Source of the DNA: Paenibacillus antarcticus
Lineage (GTDB): Bacteria > Bacillota > Bacilli > Paenibacillales > Paenibacillaceae
Assembly (NCBI RefSeq): GCF_001637225.1
Contig: NZ_LVJI01000001.1
Span: 124,001 to 188,000 of the forward strand
Length of the DNA stretch: 64,000 bases
Reading direction: 5' to 3'
Position numbers and translations under genes: made by a program. Positions 1 to 9,451 of this stretch are shown piece by piece; positions within the stretch are counted from its first letter, which is position 1, and each line of letters begins with the position of its first letter. The notes beneath the pieces are model-generated. The model did no database searches and was not told the origin of the DNA. It saw only the letters and a list, made by a program, of their open reading frames with translations.

Positions 1-473
1 GCATACACGGCTCGATGTGGCCAAGCCCTCGCTTCTCCTGCATGTCCGAATCCGAAATGAATAATTCTTCCCCATTTCTTCTTCCTCATCGAAGGAATAA
101 CCAAGTGGTCAAGTAACATAGCGCCGATCAGATTCCCTTGCATAAGCGAGATAATCTCAGCATGTGTATATTCCGTAAACAAACGTCGTTCCCGTATAAA
201 AGGGCCAGCATTATTCACGATAATATCTGTACCTCCAAATTGATCATTCACTTGATTTATTAACCCTTCAAGTTGTTGTGGATCAGAGATGTCAGCTTGA
301 ACAGCAATACATTGCACACCCTTAAGCTCAATCTTAGCTCGCAACTCCTCTGCCTCTACAGCACTATGGACATAGTTCAGAACGATATTACAACCTTGAT
401 CTGCCAATGTAAGTGCTGTTCTCTTGCCTAACCCCTTCGCACTTCCCGTAATCAGGGCTACTCTCCCATTCAA
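1..473 (-). CDS. SDR-family oxidoreductase (partial, N-terminal part)
   Basis: The gene runs off the left edge; about 157 N-terminal residues are visible. The N-terminus carries a Rossmann dinucleotide-binding motif (TGSAKGLGK) and a later NNAG motif, both typical of short-chain dehydrogenases. A TTG start is chosen because GGAGGAGG lies 7 bases upstream; a plain ATG start lies only two codons inside. The last visible residues read AVYA, where the catalytic Tyr of the YxxxK motif is expected. The segment that normally holds the catalytic Ser (usually N-I-S-S) reads IHFGFGHAG, so Ser is not at its usual place. The substrate cannot be told. Confidence 0.8.
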   Translation of the reverse strand, partial: MNGRVALITGSAKGLGKRTALTLADQGCNIVLNYVHSAVEAEELRAKIELKGVQCIAVQADISDPQQLEGLINQVNDQFGGTDIIVNNAGPFIRERRLFTEYTHAEIISLMQGNLIGAMLLDHLVIPSMRKKKWGRIIHFGFGHAGEARAWPHRAVY

Positions 474-540
474 ATCTTTTCCTCCTCCAATGAGTGGTCA
501 TACCTTAATTATAGAAGATTTAGTCGACCTCTACAAATAT

Positions 541-574
541 AATCCCGCAAAAGCAACAAGGCTTTTGCGGGATT
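541..574 (-). terminator. Rho-independent terminator after metQ
   Basis: A 14-bp perfect inverted repeat (AATCCCGCAAAAGC) surrounds a 6-base loop just downstream of metQ. It would end the metNIQ transcript before the SDR gene. The T-tract is short. Confidence 0.75.
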
Positions 575-620
575 ATGCATAAGTTCATTCCAACATTGAG
601 GTGAAGGCTCTGCCGTCTAT

Positions 621-1412
621 TTAGAATGCTGGGATAACAGCACCTTTATATTCATCCTCAATAAATTTCTTAACGTCAGCTGAAGTGAGTGCTTTCGCTA
701 ACTTCTGAATGGCTTCAGAGTCTTTATTATCTGGACGTGCAACTAGAATATTCGCATATGGGTTATCTTTACCTTCGATTAACAAAGCGTCCTTAACCGG
801 ATCCAAACCAGAATCAAGAACAAAGTTGGTATTAATAATAGCCAAGTCAACCTCATTCAATTGACGAGGGAGAATCGCCGCATCATGTTCAGTAATCACA
901 AGATTCTTAGGATTCTCTGTAATGTCGCTCAGTTTAGATTCCACTGCTTTCGGATCTTTAAGCTTGATTAAACCATTATTCGCCAGCAGACTAAGCGCAC
1001 GTCCTCCATTGGTAGCGTCATTCGGAATAGCAATATGAGCCCCATCTTGAAGTTCATCAATTGATTTCAGCTTACTGGAATAAGCACCTAGAGGTTCAAT
1101 ATGAACAGCTGTAACGGATACCAAATCCATTTTACGTTTGCTATTTTCACTGTCAAGATACGGCTGATGTTGGAAGAAATTCGCATCCAATTGCTTCTCG
1201 AATAACTGTGTATTAGGTTGTACGTAATCAGTGAACTCAATGATTTGGATCTTGACGCCTTCCTTTTCTAGTGCTGGTTGAATATGTTTCAGAATCTCAG
1301 CGTGAGGGACAGATGTTGCCCCAATTTTCAAGGTGTCTGATGACGATTTACCACATGCGGATAGAACGACTACGAGTGAAAGACTTAGAAATGCAAGTGC
1401 CCATTTTTTCAT
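621..1412 (-). CDS. metQ: MetQ-type methionine ABC transporter substrate-binding lipoprotein
   Basis: A 263-residue NlpA/MetQ-family lipoprotein that binds methionine outside the membrane and delivers it to MetI/MetN. The signal peptide (residues 1-19) ends in the lipobox LSAC, with Cys20 to be lipidated. Family-typical stretches include the LKIGATSVPHAEIL start of the mature domain and a late NPYANILVARPDN region. The ATG follows AAGGGG at normal spacing. It is the last gene of metN-metI-metQ, 87 bases after metI, and a terminator follows. Control is expected through the SAM riboswitch at the operon head. Ligand assignment rests on family plus riboswitch context. Confidence 0.93.
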   Translation of the reverse strand: MKKWALAFLSLSLVVVLSACGKSSSDTLKIGATSVPHAEILKHIQPALEKEGVKIQIIEFTDYVQPNTQLFEKQLDANFFQHQPYLDSENSKRKMDLVSVTAVHIEPLGAYSSKLKSIDELQDGAHIAIPNDATNGGRALSLLANNGLIKLKDPKAVESKLSDITENPKNLVITEHDAAILPRQLNEVDLAIINTNFVLDSGLDPVKDALLIEGKDNPYANILVARPDNKDSEAIQKLAKALTSADVKKFIEDEYKGAVIPAF

Positions 1413-1499
1413 TTTCCATTCCCCTTTTCTTCGATAAGAATAATGTGATATATATGCGACCGAATGTACTATTCGGGTACTACCATAATGGAGACATCT

Positions 1500-2168
1500 T
1501 TATTTTCTTGTAAAATGACGAACCAGTCGATCTCCTGCCATCTGAAGAAATTGTACCAATATAACGATTAACACAACCGCTATGATCATAACTTCCTTTT
1601 CATAACGGAAGTAACCATATCGAATCGCTAAGTCTCCAAGTCCCCCGCCACCTACTTGACCCGACATTGCGGTGTAGGATACGAGCGTAATAATCGTAAT
1701 CGTCATGGCTGCAAATAGACCTGGTCTCGCTTCAGGTAGTAGAACGCGTAGAATGATTTGTTGTGTTGATGCGCCCATCCCTTCAGCCGCTTCAATAACA
1801 CCCCGATCTACCTCACTAAGTGATGTCTCTACCAACCTTGCAAAGAAAGGAGCTGCTCCTACAACAAGCGGAGGAATCGTCCCCAGAACTCCAAATGATA
1901 CGCCTACAATCTCTCTTGTTATTGGGATCATCGCCACAATAAGAATAATAAAAGGTACCGATCTTAATATGTTAACCACAAAAGAAAGGACAACGTATAC
2001 AGAATTTACTCTACGAGAAGATGATCGTGATGCAAGATAAAGAATAATACCCAGTGGAAGACCTAGGATAATAGTGAATATTGCCGATGCTCCCAACATT
2101 TTTAGTGTATCTAATATGGCAGTCGCTATCTCTTTCCAATCAATTAATGAGAAATCTAATCCACCCAT
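1500..2168 (-). CDS. metI: MetI/MetP methionine ABC transporter permease
   Basis: A 222-residue inner-membrane permease with about five hydrophobic segments. The coupling-helix (EAA) region reads EAAEGMGAS..LPEA, as in MetI-type permeases. The start ATG overlaps the metN stop by one base (TAATG), which implies translational coupling. It pairs with MetN and MetQ for ATP-driven methionine import. The length matches the family. Confidence 0.94.
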   Translation of the reverse strand: MGGLDFSLIDWKEIATAILDTLKMLGASAIFTIILGLPLGIILYLASRSSSRRVNSVYVVLSFVVNILRSVPFIILIVAMIPITREIVGVSFGVLGTIPPLVVGAAPFFARLVETSLSEVDRGVIEAAEGMGASTQQIILRVLLPEARPGLFAAMTITIITLVSYTAMSGQVGGGGLGDLAIRYGYFRYEKEVMIIAVVLIVILVQFLQMAGDRLVRHFTRK

Positions 2169-3184
2169 TAGCCCATCACCTCCACTTCAAGTCCTTGTTG
2201 TATAAGTCTGTCTTTTGTTACTACAATATCCTCTGGATCACCCTCGAAACGTACAACCAATTGCCCATAAGGCGTATCCTTTATTGTGGAAATCGTCCCT
2301 TGTAATATCGCAAAATCGACTCCTGTCTCCCGGACAGTCTTTGAAAGAATCGACTCATAGGTTTTCCCACCCAAATACGTAATCTTCAGAACTTGTGATT
2401 TCAAAGGATAGTCCCCACTCATAGCTTGCTTGAAAAGCTCGCTATTGTCCGATTCCCCACGAATAAAGTCACGTGTAACAACATGTTTGGGCTTGAGGAA
2501 TACGTCAGTTACGGCCCCTTGCTCTACAATGCCACCTTGATGAATGACAGCAACCCGATCACAGATGCTCTGAATGACATGCATTTCATGCGTAATGAGA
2601 ACGATGGTTAAGTTGAATCTCTTGTTAATGTCCAGCAATAATTTCAAGATAGAATCCGTTGTTTGTGGATCTAAAGCCGACGTAGCTTCATCGCATAGTA
2701 ATACTTCTGGTTCACTTGCCAATGCACGAGCAATACCTACGCGTTGCTTCTGACCACCCGATAATTGAGCTGGATATTTATCACTATGATCTTGTAATCC
2801 CACAAGAGCCAATAGCTCATTCACCTTCTTCTCAATACTACTCTTAGATGTGTGAATAAGACGTAATGGGAAAGCAATATTATCATAGACTGTCGCAGAA
2901 GAGAGCAGATTGAAATGCTGAAATATCATCCCTATTTTGCGTCGCTCCGTTTGCAATGCCTTTGTATTCAGAGCAGTTAAATTAACACCATCCACCCATA
3001 CTTCACCTGATGTTGGACGCTCTAATAAGTTAATACACCGGATGAGTGTACTCTTCCCTGCCCCAGAATGACCGATGACACCAAATATTTCGCCCTTCTC
3101 GACTGACAGATCCAGTTCATTCAATGCTGTAGTTATATGCGTTCCTTTACCGTAGCTCTTTGTTAAATGCCTTAATTCAATCAA
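2168..3184 (-). CDS. metN: MetN methionine ABC transporter ATP-binding protein
   Basis: A 338-residue ATPase. Walker A is GHSGAGKS (38-45), the signature LSGGQ is at 141-145 and Walker B LLCDE at 162-166. After about residue 260 comes the NIL (ACT-like) domain that senses methionine in MetN. The start is TTG, supported by AAGGAGG 8 bases upstream. It is the first gene of metN-metI-metQ and lies directly behind the SAM riboswitch, so transcription should stop when SAM is abundant. Confidence 0.95.
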   Translation of the reverse strand: MIELRHLTKSYGKGTHITTALNELDLSVEKGEIFGVIGHSGAGKSTLIRCINLLERPTSGEVWVDGVNLTALNTKALQTERRKIGMIFQHFNLLSSATVYDNIAFPLRLIHTSKSSIEKKVNELLALVGLQDHSDKYPAQLSGGQKQRVGIARALASEPEVLLCDEATSALDPQTTDSILKLLLDINKRFNLTIVLITHEMHVIQSICDRVAVIHQGGIVEQGAVTDVFLKPKHVVTRDFIRGESDNSELFKQAMSGDYPLKSQVLKITYLGGKTYESILSKTVRETGVDFAILQGTISTIKDTPYGQLVVRFEGDPEDIVVTKDRLIQQGLEVEVMG

Positions 3185-3221
3185 ACGAAAGAACCTCCTT
3201 TATTAAAAATTACCCAAACAA

Positions 3222-3258
3222 TATAAAAAGCCCATTTTTCTGAATGAAAAAGGGCTCT
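3222..3258 (-). terminator. SAM-riboswitch terminator hairpin
   Basis: Read on the minus strand, AGCCC-TTTTTC pairs with GAAAAA-(T)-GGGCT and is followed by TTTTT. It sits between the S-box aptamer and metN, as the expression platform of a transcription-attenuating S-box should. Confidence 0.85.
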
Positions 3259-3261
3259 CTT

Positions 3262-3418
3262 TGTGTAAAAGACAATGCCTTCTCATCTACCAGAGTCGCT
3301 ATTACACGCATCTGAAGGAATTAGCACCTTACATTGGAAGATAAGACTTTATGTCTCAATTCTTCAAATATCGGTTGCCGGGCTTCATCGGGCCTATCCC
3401 TCCGCCTCTCTTGATAAG
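3262..3418 (-). ncRNA. SAM-I (S-box) riboswitch upstream of metNIQ
   Basis: The minus strand carries the S-box core: CTTATCAAGAGAGGCGGAGG, then a GATGAAGCCCGGCAACC block, further paired helices, and a GGTGCTAATTCC segment. This is the conserved core of the SAM-I class. A terminator hairpin follows before metN. SAM binding is expected to favour the terminator, so the methionine transporter is made when SAM is low. Confidence 0.95.
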
Positions 3419-3446
3419 AAAATACAATATGAAATTAAGTATTGTA

Positions 3447-3475
3447 AGTATAGAATGAATTATTACCTTTGTCAA
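3447..3475 (-). promoter_or_regulatory. Sigma-A promoter of the met operon
   Basis: The minus strand has TTGACA (3470-3475), a 17-base spacer and TATACT (3447-3452). This is close to the sigma-A consensus. The start point would fall about 20 bases before the S-box. Confidence 0.85.
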
Positions 3476-3505
3476 AAAGAAATTATAACCAAGCTCCAAT
3501 GATAT

Positions 3506-4231
3506 TTACGTTTGTATATCTTTGCGTATCCATCTTTCACTCGTATAAGCATATACGGTAGATAGTGTTCTACTCACCATATCGACTCCTAGCTTTAATT
3601 CTAGCAAATGCTTGTCGACATCTTCTAGTATGATTTTATCATGGAGACCTTGATGGCGTTGCCAGAGATCATCTTCCATCTCGGCGTTCATATAGTGAAT
3701 TTCCGCATTTCGACGTTTCCTAATATCATTAATTGGCTGGCGATATTCTTCCCTAATCGCTTCAAGTTTGCGCCCAAGTGATTGATGTGTGTGCTTATCT
3801 GAGAATTGACGTAACACTGTGAAATAGGAATATTGAGATTTAACCTTCGATGTTTCTAGGTCATAGACTTCGTTCAAGAAAGTTCCTAACTTGTCTAACA
3901 ACGCAAATACTCGGATAAATCCATTCTTATAAAAGTAAACATACCGTGCGTAGTCCAACTGTTCTTTAACAGACATATCATCCATAAACCCAGCAATAAC
4001 AATTGACTTTCTAAAAAATTCAGCCGCAACATAACTTTCATCTAGCTCCGTAAGTGAAGATACAAGGCCACGTGTCCAAATTTCGAGCTTACGCAGATCA
4101 TGCGTCGGATCCTCATAGCGATTCATTTCTTTCTGAAGTAACGAAATCGCCTGTTCCATCTCTTTAAAAGCATTCTCCACATGGGGATTATTGTTCTTAT
4201 GTGACAAGTCTCCAAATAACTCACTTAACAT
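3506..4231 (-). CDS. HEPN-domain protein (Cthe_2314-like)
   Basis: About 241 residues, mostly helical, with no signal peptide or membrane segment. Near the C-terminal third it has RNAEIHY, which fits the R-x4-6-H motif of HEPN domains and the Cthe_2314-type HEPN family. HEPN proteins are often RNases or RNA-binding helical bundles; no activity can be assigned here. The ATG at 4231 is preferred because AGGAG lies 8 bases upstream; an in-frame start 13 codons earlier lacks a good site. No nucleotidyltransferase (MNT) partner is adjacent, unlike HEPN/MNT toxin-antitoxin pairs. Confidence 0.7.
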   Translation of the reverse strand: MLSELFGDLSHKNNNPHVENAFKEMEQAISLLQKEMNRYEDPTHDLRKLEIWTRGLVSSLTELDESYVAAEFFRKSIVIAGFMDDMSVKEQLDYARYVYFYKNGFIRVFALLDKLGTFLNEVYDLETSKVKSQYSYFTVLRQFSDKHTHQSLGRKLEAIREEYRQPINDIRKRRNAEIHYMNAEMEDDLWQRHQGLHDKIILEDVDKHLLELKLGVDMVSRTLSTVYAYTSERWIRKDIQT

Positions 4232-4399
4232 GGCATGATCTCCTGATCCATATTTAAAATGAAATAACACTACACCTACGTTACTCCTTCATCAATAGTA
4301 TCCCCAGAAGTTGCTGTTACTATAGACTTGTTTGGCCCAATTTCAAAAGAAAAGCCCTTGAATAAGTTCGTAAACTTAATCAGGACTTTATCTACATAG

Positions 4400-5317
4400 T
4401 TATTTATTTAACTGCCATACTCTCACACTAAGATAACATAGAACGCCAAACAATGAAGATACGAGCAAGTTATGAAGTAACGCGGCAAATATATATAGTT
4501 CTGGATTATTTAAAGTGGCAATGATTGCTGCACCACTTAGCACCTGCATAAGACAGAGCGTTACCGCCACAATACCCAAAATTTGCAATTCACGATTCCC
4601 AAGGTTTCGGCGATAAGCAAAATGTGCGAGCGTCGCGATCATTATAAATAGTACGAGCGCAGCAACGCGATGCATAAAGGCAATGCCGACACCACCTGAC
4701 AGTTCCGGAATCCATTCCCCATTACAGAGCGGCCATCCTGAACATCCTCCTCGAGCATCTGAATGACTGACATAAGCACCGATATATACAACCACATAGC
4801 AATAAATCGTTGTGATCCAAGTGAAATTCCTAAAAGAACGACTTACCCTTGGTACATTCACAAATTCAAAGTCACTCTTCGCCTTATCAACCCTACGTAT
4901 TCCTAGCGAGAGCATTAATGCACTAGCAAATGCGATCAGAGAAAATCCAAAATGTAAGGCTCTCACGTATGAAGACTGATCATAAATAACCGCGAGCGCA
5001 CCCATCACCGCTTGAACTAATACAAAGACTAGCGTCATTGCAGCATACATTCTTAGATCACGACGTTTGCTGTACAGCCAAAAAGCAATAACAACAGCTA
5101 GTGCACATAATCCAGCTAGTCCACTTACTAATCGATGGGAATACTCTATCAATGATTCCACCGTATGGGCCGGAATAAACTTCCCGTGGCACAGCGGAAA
5201 TTCATGACCACACCCAAGGCCTGAATCGGTTTTGGATACAACGGTGCCACCAAACGTGGCAAAAAACATGACAAAAAACGTTAAATAACTGAGCCATTTC
5301 AACTGCTTGGTACTCAC
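4400..5317 (-). CDS. ctaA: Heme A synthase CtaA
   Basis: A 305-residue membrane protein with about eight TM segments in two homologous halves. It oxidises the C8 methyl of heme O to make heme A for cytochrome aa3 oxidase. The extracellular-loop Cys pair and flanking motifs are visible twice (GLGCGHEFPLCHG near residue 35 and GGCSGWPLCNGEW near residue 190). Conserved His residues occur in EYSHRLV and FMHRVAAL. The start is GTG with an AGGTGAG site upstream. No ctaB or oxidase gene lies in the window. Confidence 0.93.
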   Translation of the reverse strand: MSTKQLKWLSYLTFFVMFFATFGGTVVSKTDSGLGCGHEFPLCHGKFIPAHTVESLIEYSHRLVSGLAGLCALAVVIAFWLYSKRRDLRMYAAMTLVFVLVQAVMGALAVIYDQSSYVRALHFGFSLIAFASALMLSLGIRRVDKAKSDFEFVNVPRVSRSFRNFTWITTIYCYVVVYIGAYVSHSDARGGCSGWPLCNGEWIPELSGGVGIAFMHRVAALVLFIMIATLAHFAYRRNLGNRELQILGIVAVTLCLMQVLSGAAIIATLNNPELYIFAALLHNLLVSSLFGVLCYLSVRVWQLNK

Positions 5318-5461
5318 AATATCTCACCTGCTGATCAAATTATATTTTCAATATTACCATTCCAATTATACCTGAAAAATATCGCTCTTCCATAGCCCTT
5401 ATGTGACAAATTATATAGAAAAAGAAATCATCACCCCTAGTGTATAGAAGTGATGTGACTT

Positions 5462-5809
5462 TTACTTATGAATCGAGTTGTATACATCTACCGCAGTATT
5501 CAAGAAACCTTCAATTTCTTCACGAGACTTACGAAGTTTATTTACATACCGAACAAGTTCTCTTCCATTGGTATAAGCCACAAAACTAGGTATTCCCAAA
5601 ATGTTCTGCTCTTGACTCACTGTTCCAACTTGATCGACATCAACTTCCACGATTGTTAGTTGCTCTGAGAATTTCGCTTCTACTTCCGGCATAAATGGAT
5701 CAATATATTTGCAATCAGAACACCAATCGGCTTTGAATACTGCTACGGTTAATTGGGATGATTGTATGGTCACATCGAATTGCTCTTTTGAAGTTATCTT
5801 TTCCATCAA
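5462..5809 (-). CDS. Thioredoxin-family protein
   Basis: A 115-residue single thioredoxin fold with the active-site sequence WCSDC (29-33) and a later IPSFVAY segment containing the cis-Pro. It is probably a cytosolic thiol-disulfide oxidoreductase. The S-D between the cysteines differs from the usual G-P, so redox properties may differ from TrxA. TTG (5809) or ATG (5806) could both be used behind GGGAGG. It is transcribed divergently from the DUF2515 gene. Confidence 0.85.
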   Translation of the reverse strand: MMEKITSKEQFDVTIQSSQLTVAVFKADWCSDCKYIDPFMPEVEAKFSEQLTIVEVDVDQVGTVSQEQNILGIPSFVAYTNGRELVRYVNKLRKSREEIEGFLNTAVDVYNSIHK

Positions 5810-5918
5810 ATTCAGTCCTCCCAGTTATTTTTATATAAGTGAACCAAAATAGGGAGTGGAAGTCAAATTTTTGAGACATACTGAGAACAGGAACCTACCG
5901 TTAGAAAGGAAGTTAACT

Positions 5919-7244
5919 ATGTCTTACAAGCATTCGGATTCCCACTTAATTGGTGATATGTTGAGTCTTGTTAAGACTCTTCCACAGCAAACAACGGAAG
6001 TACTAAAAGGAAAGTATGCCTGTTGGAAATTATCCCGCCCATTTCATAAACATCGCAGGAACTTGAATTGGAATGAAGCCGCAGCCCAAATTATTAGAGA
6101 TCAAGTTGAACGTACCATTGATGAAATGAGTCGATCCAAAGACGTCAATATCTACAAAGAAGAAATCATTCAACCTTCCTTAACTGAAGTGGATGATGCC
6201 ATCCTGAGACAAATACAAATCGATACTACAACGGCTAACAAAAGCAATATAACGCGAACCCAAGCCTACCTACAATGCTATAAATCCAATCCCGAGCTCC
6301 ATTGGGCGTTGTTAGCCCATATGGTTTCACGTAACGGAGGATGGAATATGAGTGATTTGAAGGGTGGTTTGATAGCCGACCTCACGAACACCTCCCTAAG
6401 AGATGACATTTATCGAATGTTAGAACGTTGTAATGCGCTTATTTTTCAAGACGCCTATCCTCAACTGCAACTTTACATACATAGCAAGAATCAAGGTCGC
6501 AGTTACTTTCATCTATTACCTAAGTTTCATGTATCCTCATTCATGAATTCCTTCTGGAATAACTTTTGGATTGATCGAAACAGTGCCTTATTAACTGTTG
6601 GATTGATTATTAATGAGCAGAGCTATATTGAGGGTCGAGTGGTTCAACATAGCTATTTTCAGAAAAATGTCTTTCAAAGACCCGAATATAAGCTCCATCA
6701 TCTCGCTCATGTGAATCAAATCCTTTTTCCTTTGGATAAAATATGCTCAAATGTTATGGACGATGAAAAACCCAGTCCTTCACCGGGATTAGTAGGCTTA
6801 GTATTAGAAAACTTCGGAGATATTGAAGAAAGAATTAATCTTGGAAAGTCTCTATATGGGCTACTTTTTGGATACAAGGACGTCCTAGAACGTGTAACTT
6901 CATATGCAACAAATACGACGTACCAAGGCTCAAGAAGTGAATACTGGCCCCATTTATTCACACTAGACAGAGAAACAGCACTGAACTCTCCCATAGAGAG
7001 CACAGTGCTGTTAGAACACGAATGGTTACCACCAGGACAGAGGATTTATAGTCCTGTTCTTATTCATGTATGGTTCGATATGCCTTATGACCCTATTCCC
7101 CACTACGATTGGCTGAAGAATAAGAATATTACTCAGTATATCTCTAAGCCTTCACGTCCTATTTTAATCGAAATGAGTCATGACCACCGATCTGCTATTC
7201 AGAAGACCGCGTTAGCTCATGATATCGTCCGGAGATTCACATAG
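5919..7244 (+). CDS. DUF2515 family protein (YppC-like)
   Basis: A 441-residue protein without signal peptide or clear TM segment. Its middle (HMVSRNGGWNMSDLKGG) is the hallmark of DUF2515, the family of B. subtilis YppC, whose function is unknown. The ATG at 5919 is chosen because AAAGGAAG lies just upstream; the frame is open 21 codons further up without a ribosome site. It is a lone plus-strand gene between minus-strand neighbours and converges on the flippase gene. Confidence 0.75.
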   Translation: MSYKHSDSHLIGDMLSLVKTLPQQTTEVLKGKYACWKLSRPFHKHRRNLNWNEAAAQIIRDQVERTIDEMSRSKDVNIYKEEIIQPSLTEVDDAILRQIQIDTTTANKSNITRTQAYLQCYKSNPELHWALLAHMVSRNGGWNMSDLKGGLIADLTNTSLRDDIYRMLERCNALIFQDAYPQLQLYIHSKNQGRSYFHLLPKFHVSSFMNSFWNNFWIDRNSALLTVGLIINEQSYIEGRVVQHSYFQKNVFQRPEYKLHHLAHVNQILFPLDKICSNVMDDEKPSPSPGLVGLVLENFGDIEERINLGKSLYGLLFGYKDVLERVTSYATNTTYQGSRSEYWPHLFTLDRETALNSPIESTVLLEHEWLPPGQRIYSPVLIHVWFDMPYDPIPHYDWLKNKNITQYISKPSRPILIEMSHDHRSAIQKTALAHDIVRRFT

Positions 7245-7261
7245 CACCTACGATATTAATA

Positions 7262-8893
7262 CTACCCTTTGTCATAGTTACGAATGCGCTTTGGTTGTAG
7301 TCGCATAAGTGGCTTAAATACTTTTTGTAGCATTCTTGGATAGCTCGCAAGTTCATGTTCCCTTAGAACGCCTAGTACAATTAACATCACCAAGTATATA
7401 ATGACGACGACAGCTCCTACGATGAAACAGGTGATCAGGTAAGCCAATCTCGCTGGCATAATATGTACAAGTTGAATCCCTGCTTGATTGAGACCATATC
7501 CCACGCCCCCAGACACGACTACCGTGATTAGGAAGCTAACCCAACGTGTTCCAAGGATAGAGAATGGTACGATAACCTTAAGTAGTCTAATATTGAGCAG
7601 TGTAATAACCAGGAAACAAATTCCAGTTGCTGCAATAATACCGTAGACTCCAAAGAAAGGAGCCAATATGTAACTCGCCCCAAGTTTCACAAGAATTCCA
7701 ACCATCACATGAACCATCGATACCTTTGCCTTACTGACTCCTAACAAAATTGAATTAGATGTCATCATCGTAATCTGAAATATAGTTCCTAGGGTAAGCA
7801 ACATGATGATTCCGCTACCTGCCGTGTCCGTAAATATTGCACCATTTACAGAATAAGAGGCCGCACAAAGTGCTATAACCATCGGCATACCTGTTAGAAT
7901 GGCAATCCTCATAGCCAATGTAATTTGTTGCTTCAGATACACCTGATCACGTCGTGCAAAAGCAGCAGATATAATTGGGATGAGGGAGGTACTAAGGGCG
8001 ATTGCTAGTATCGGTGGTATCCCTGCAACTGGCTGTGCCCGACTACCCATAATAGCTAGAACTTGTGTTGCATACGCATCCCCTGACTGATCAATTAACA
8101 GCCCTTTAATAATGGATGAATCAATGAAGTTCACCGCTGGAACGGCTAGTGAAGTTAATACAATCGGGATAGACAATGTAAAGATATCTTTATAAATTTG
8201 AAGCATAGGGATTGAAGAACCTTGTCCCTCTTGAAGATGGAGCGCTCGATCTTGCTTACGCATCTTAAGCGTGAAATATAACATAACCCCGAAGGCACCA
8301 ATACTACCTAGTACGCCACCGAACGACGCCCCTGCTGCAATGGTACTATCATCGAAACCTGTACGAAGTAATACGTAAGCCAGCACGATTGCTGTACCAA
8401 CTCTCGCGATTTGTTCAACAATTTGTGAGATACCACCAGCCATCATATTGTTACGGCCCTGGAAATACCCACGCATCATCGCAATGGTGGGAAATAACAA
8501 TAGTGCAGGTGCTAAAGTACGAATAGCAAACGCCGCTTCTGGTGTCTTTGTACTTCTAGCATAATATGGAGCCCATACATACAGAAGAACCGTCATAATC
8601 ACCCCTATGACTGCTGAGAAGATTAAGGCAGCATGATAGATTCTTTGTGCCTCATGAGGTTTCTCCAATGCATAACGTTCGGAGACCATCTTACTCAATG
8701 TACTTGGAATACCCGCGGTCGCTACCGTTAGTAACATCAAATAGATATTATTGGATATGGTAAAGGATGCATTACCAACATCACCCAACATATGCTGTAA
8801 TGGTACCCTTTGAACCAACCCAAGCACACGTGCCACAAGGGCTGCTGCTGCTAGAATAAGCGTTCCTTTAACAAACGATTCTTTCTTTCCCAA
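7262..8893 (-). CDS. MurJ/YtgP-type lipid II flippase (MOP superfamily)
   Basis: A 543-residue integral membrane protein with about 14 hydrophobic segments, in the range of MurJ-like polysaccharide transporters. The N-terminus (KGTLILAAAALVARVLGLVQRVP) and the early GNASFTISNNIY region resemble Bacillus YtgP (MurJ) and SpoVB-type proteins, which flip lipid-linked peptidoglycan precursors. A basic C-terminal tail follows the last helix. The start is TTG behind GAAGGT. PBP2 lies a few genes away. SpoVB or another oligosaccharide flippase is the alternative. Confidence 0.82.
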   Translation of the reverse strand: MGKKESFVKGTLILAAAALVARVLGLVQRVPLQHMLGDVGNASFTISNNIYLMLLTVATAGIPSTLSKMVSERYALEKPHEAQRIYHAALIFSAVIGVIMTVLLYVWAPYYARSTKTPEAAFAIRTLAPALLLFPTIAMMRGYFQGRNNMMAGGISQIVEQIARVGTAIVLAYVLLRTGFDDSTIAAGASFGGVLGSIGAFGVMLYFTLKMRKQDRALHLQEGQGSSIPMLQIYKDIFTLSIPIVLTSLAVPAVNFIDSSIIKGLLIDQSGDAYATQVLAIMGSRAQPVAGIPPILAIALSTSLIPIISAAFARRDQVYLKQQITLAMRIAILTGMPMVIALCAASYSVNGAIFTDTAGSGIIMLLTLGTIFQITMMTSNSILLGVSKAKVSMVHVMVGILVKLGASYILAPFFGVYGIIAATGICFLVITLLNIRLLKVIVPFSILGTRWVSFLITVVVSGGVGYGLNQAGIQLVHIMPARLAYLITCFIVGAVVVIIYLVMLIVLGVLREHELASYPRMLQKVFKPLMRLQPKRIRNYDKG

Positions 8894-8954
8894 ACTGATT
8901 TACCTTCTTTCTCACGAAAAGACAGCTCTCATTTCAACCATTACATAACGAACA

Positions 8955-9440
8955 TTAATAGATGATGATCCATATAAAGAAAATCACAATCATAGCAATC
9001 TGCAGAATGATCTTCATAACCATACTACTAAACAATCCCACTAGAGATCCAAAACCAACTTTCGCTGATTTATTAACAGAAGAACCAGATAGCAATTCAC
9101 CTATTAATGCGCCAAGGAATGGACCAATGATAAGACCAAAGGCTGGAATTATAAAGGGTCCAATAATAACACCTATCGTGCTATATATGACAGACTTACG
9201 TGAACCACCGAACTTCTTAGTCCCCCACGCACCTACGACGTAATCTGCTACAATTAGCACGACCACAATTAGCGTCTGAATGATCCAGAACATGACTCCA
9301 AACGAGTCAAAACTAAAGAACCAACCATAAACAAAGAAAGCTAAATAAATCGCAAGTGCACCTGGAAGTATGGGATATACAGCTCCAGCAAGTCCCACTG
9401 CAAATAAAGCGATGATGAGAATCCATCCAAGTAGGACCAT
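8955..9440 (-). CDS. DUF456 domain membrane protein
   Basis: A 161-residue hydrophobic protein with about four membrane spans and a glycine-rich middle (FGLIIGPFLGALIGELLSG), the pattern of the DUF456 family, whose function is unknown. The ATG follows AAGGAG. Its leader overlaps an unusual set of AT-rich repeats at 9452-9610. Confidence 0.75.
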   Translation of the reverse strand: MVLLGWILIIALFAVGLAGAVYPILPGALAIYLAFFVYGWFFSFDSFGVMFWIIQTLIVVVLIVADYVVGAWGTKKFGGSRKSVIYSTIGVIIGPFIIPAFGLIIGPFLGALIGELLSGSSVNKSAKVGFGSLVGLFSSMVMKIILQIAMIVIFFIWIIIY

Positions 9441-9451
9441 TTAGTCAACTC

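Noticed and set aside
8962..9243. A plus-strand frame antisense to the DUF456 gene
   Set aside because: It is a shadow of a hydrophobic minus-strand gene, with no ribosome site.
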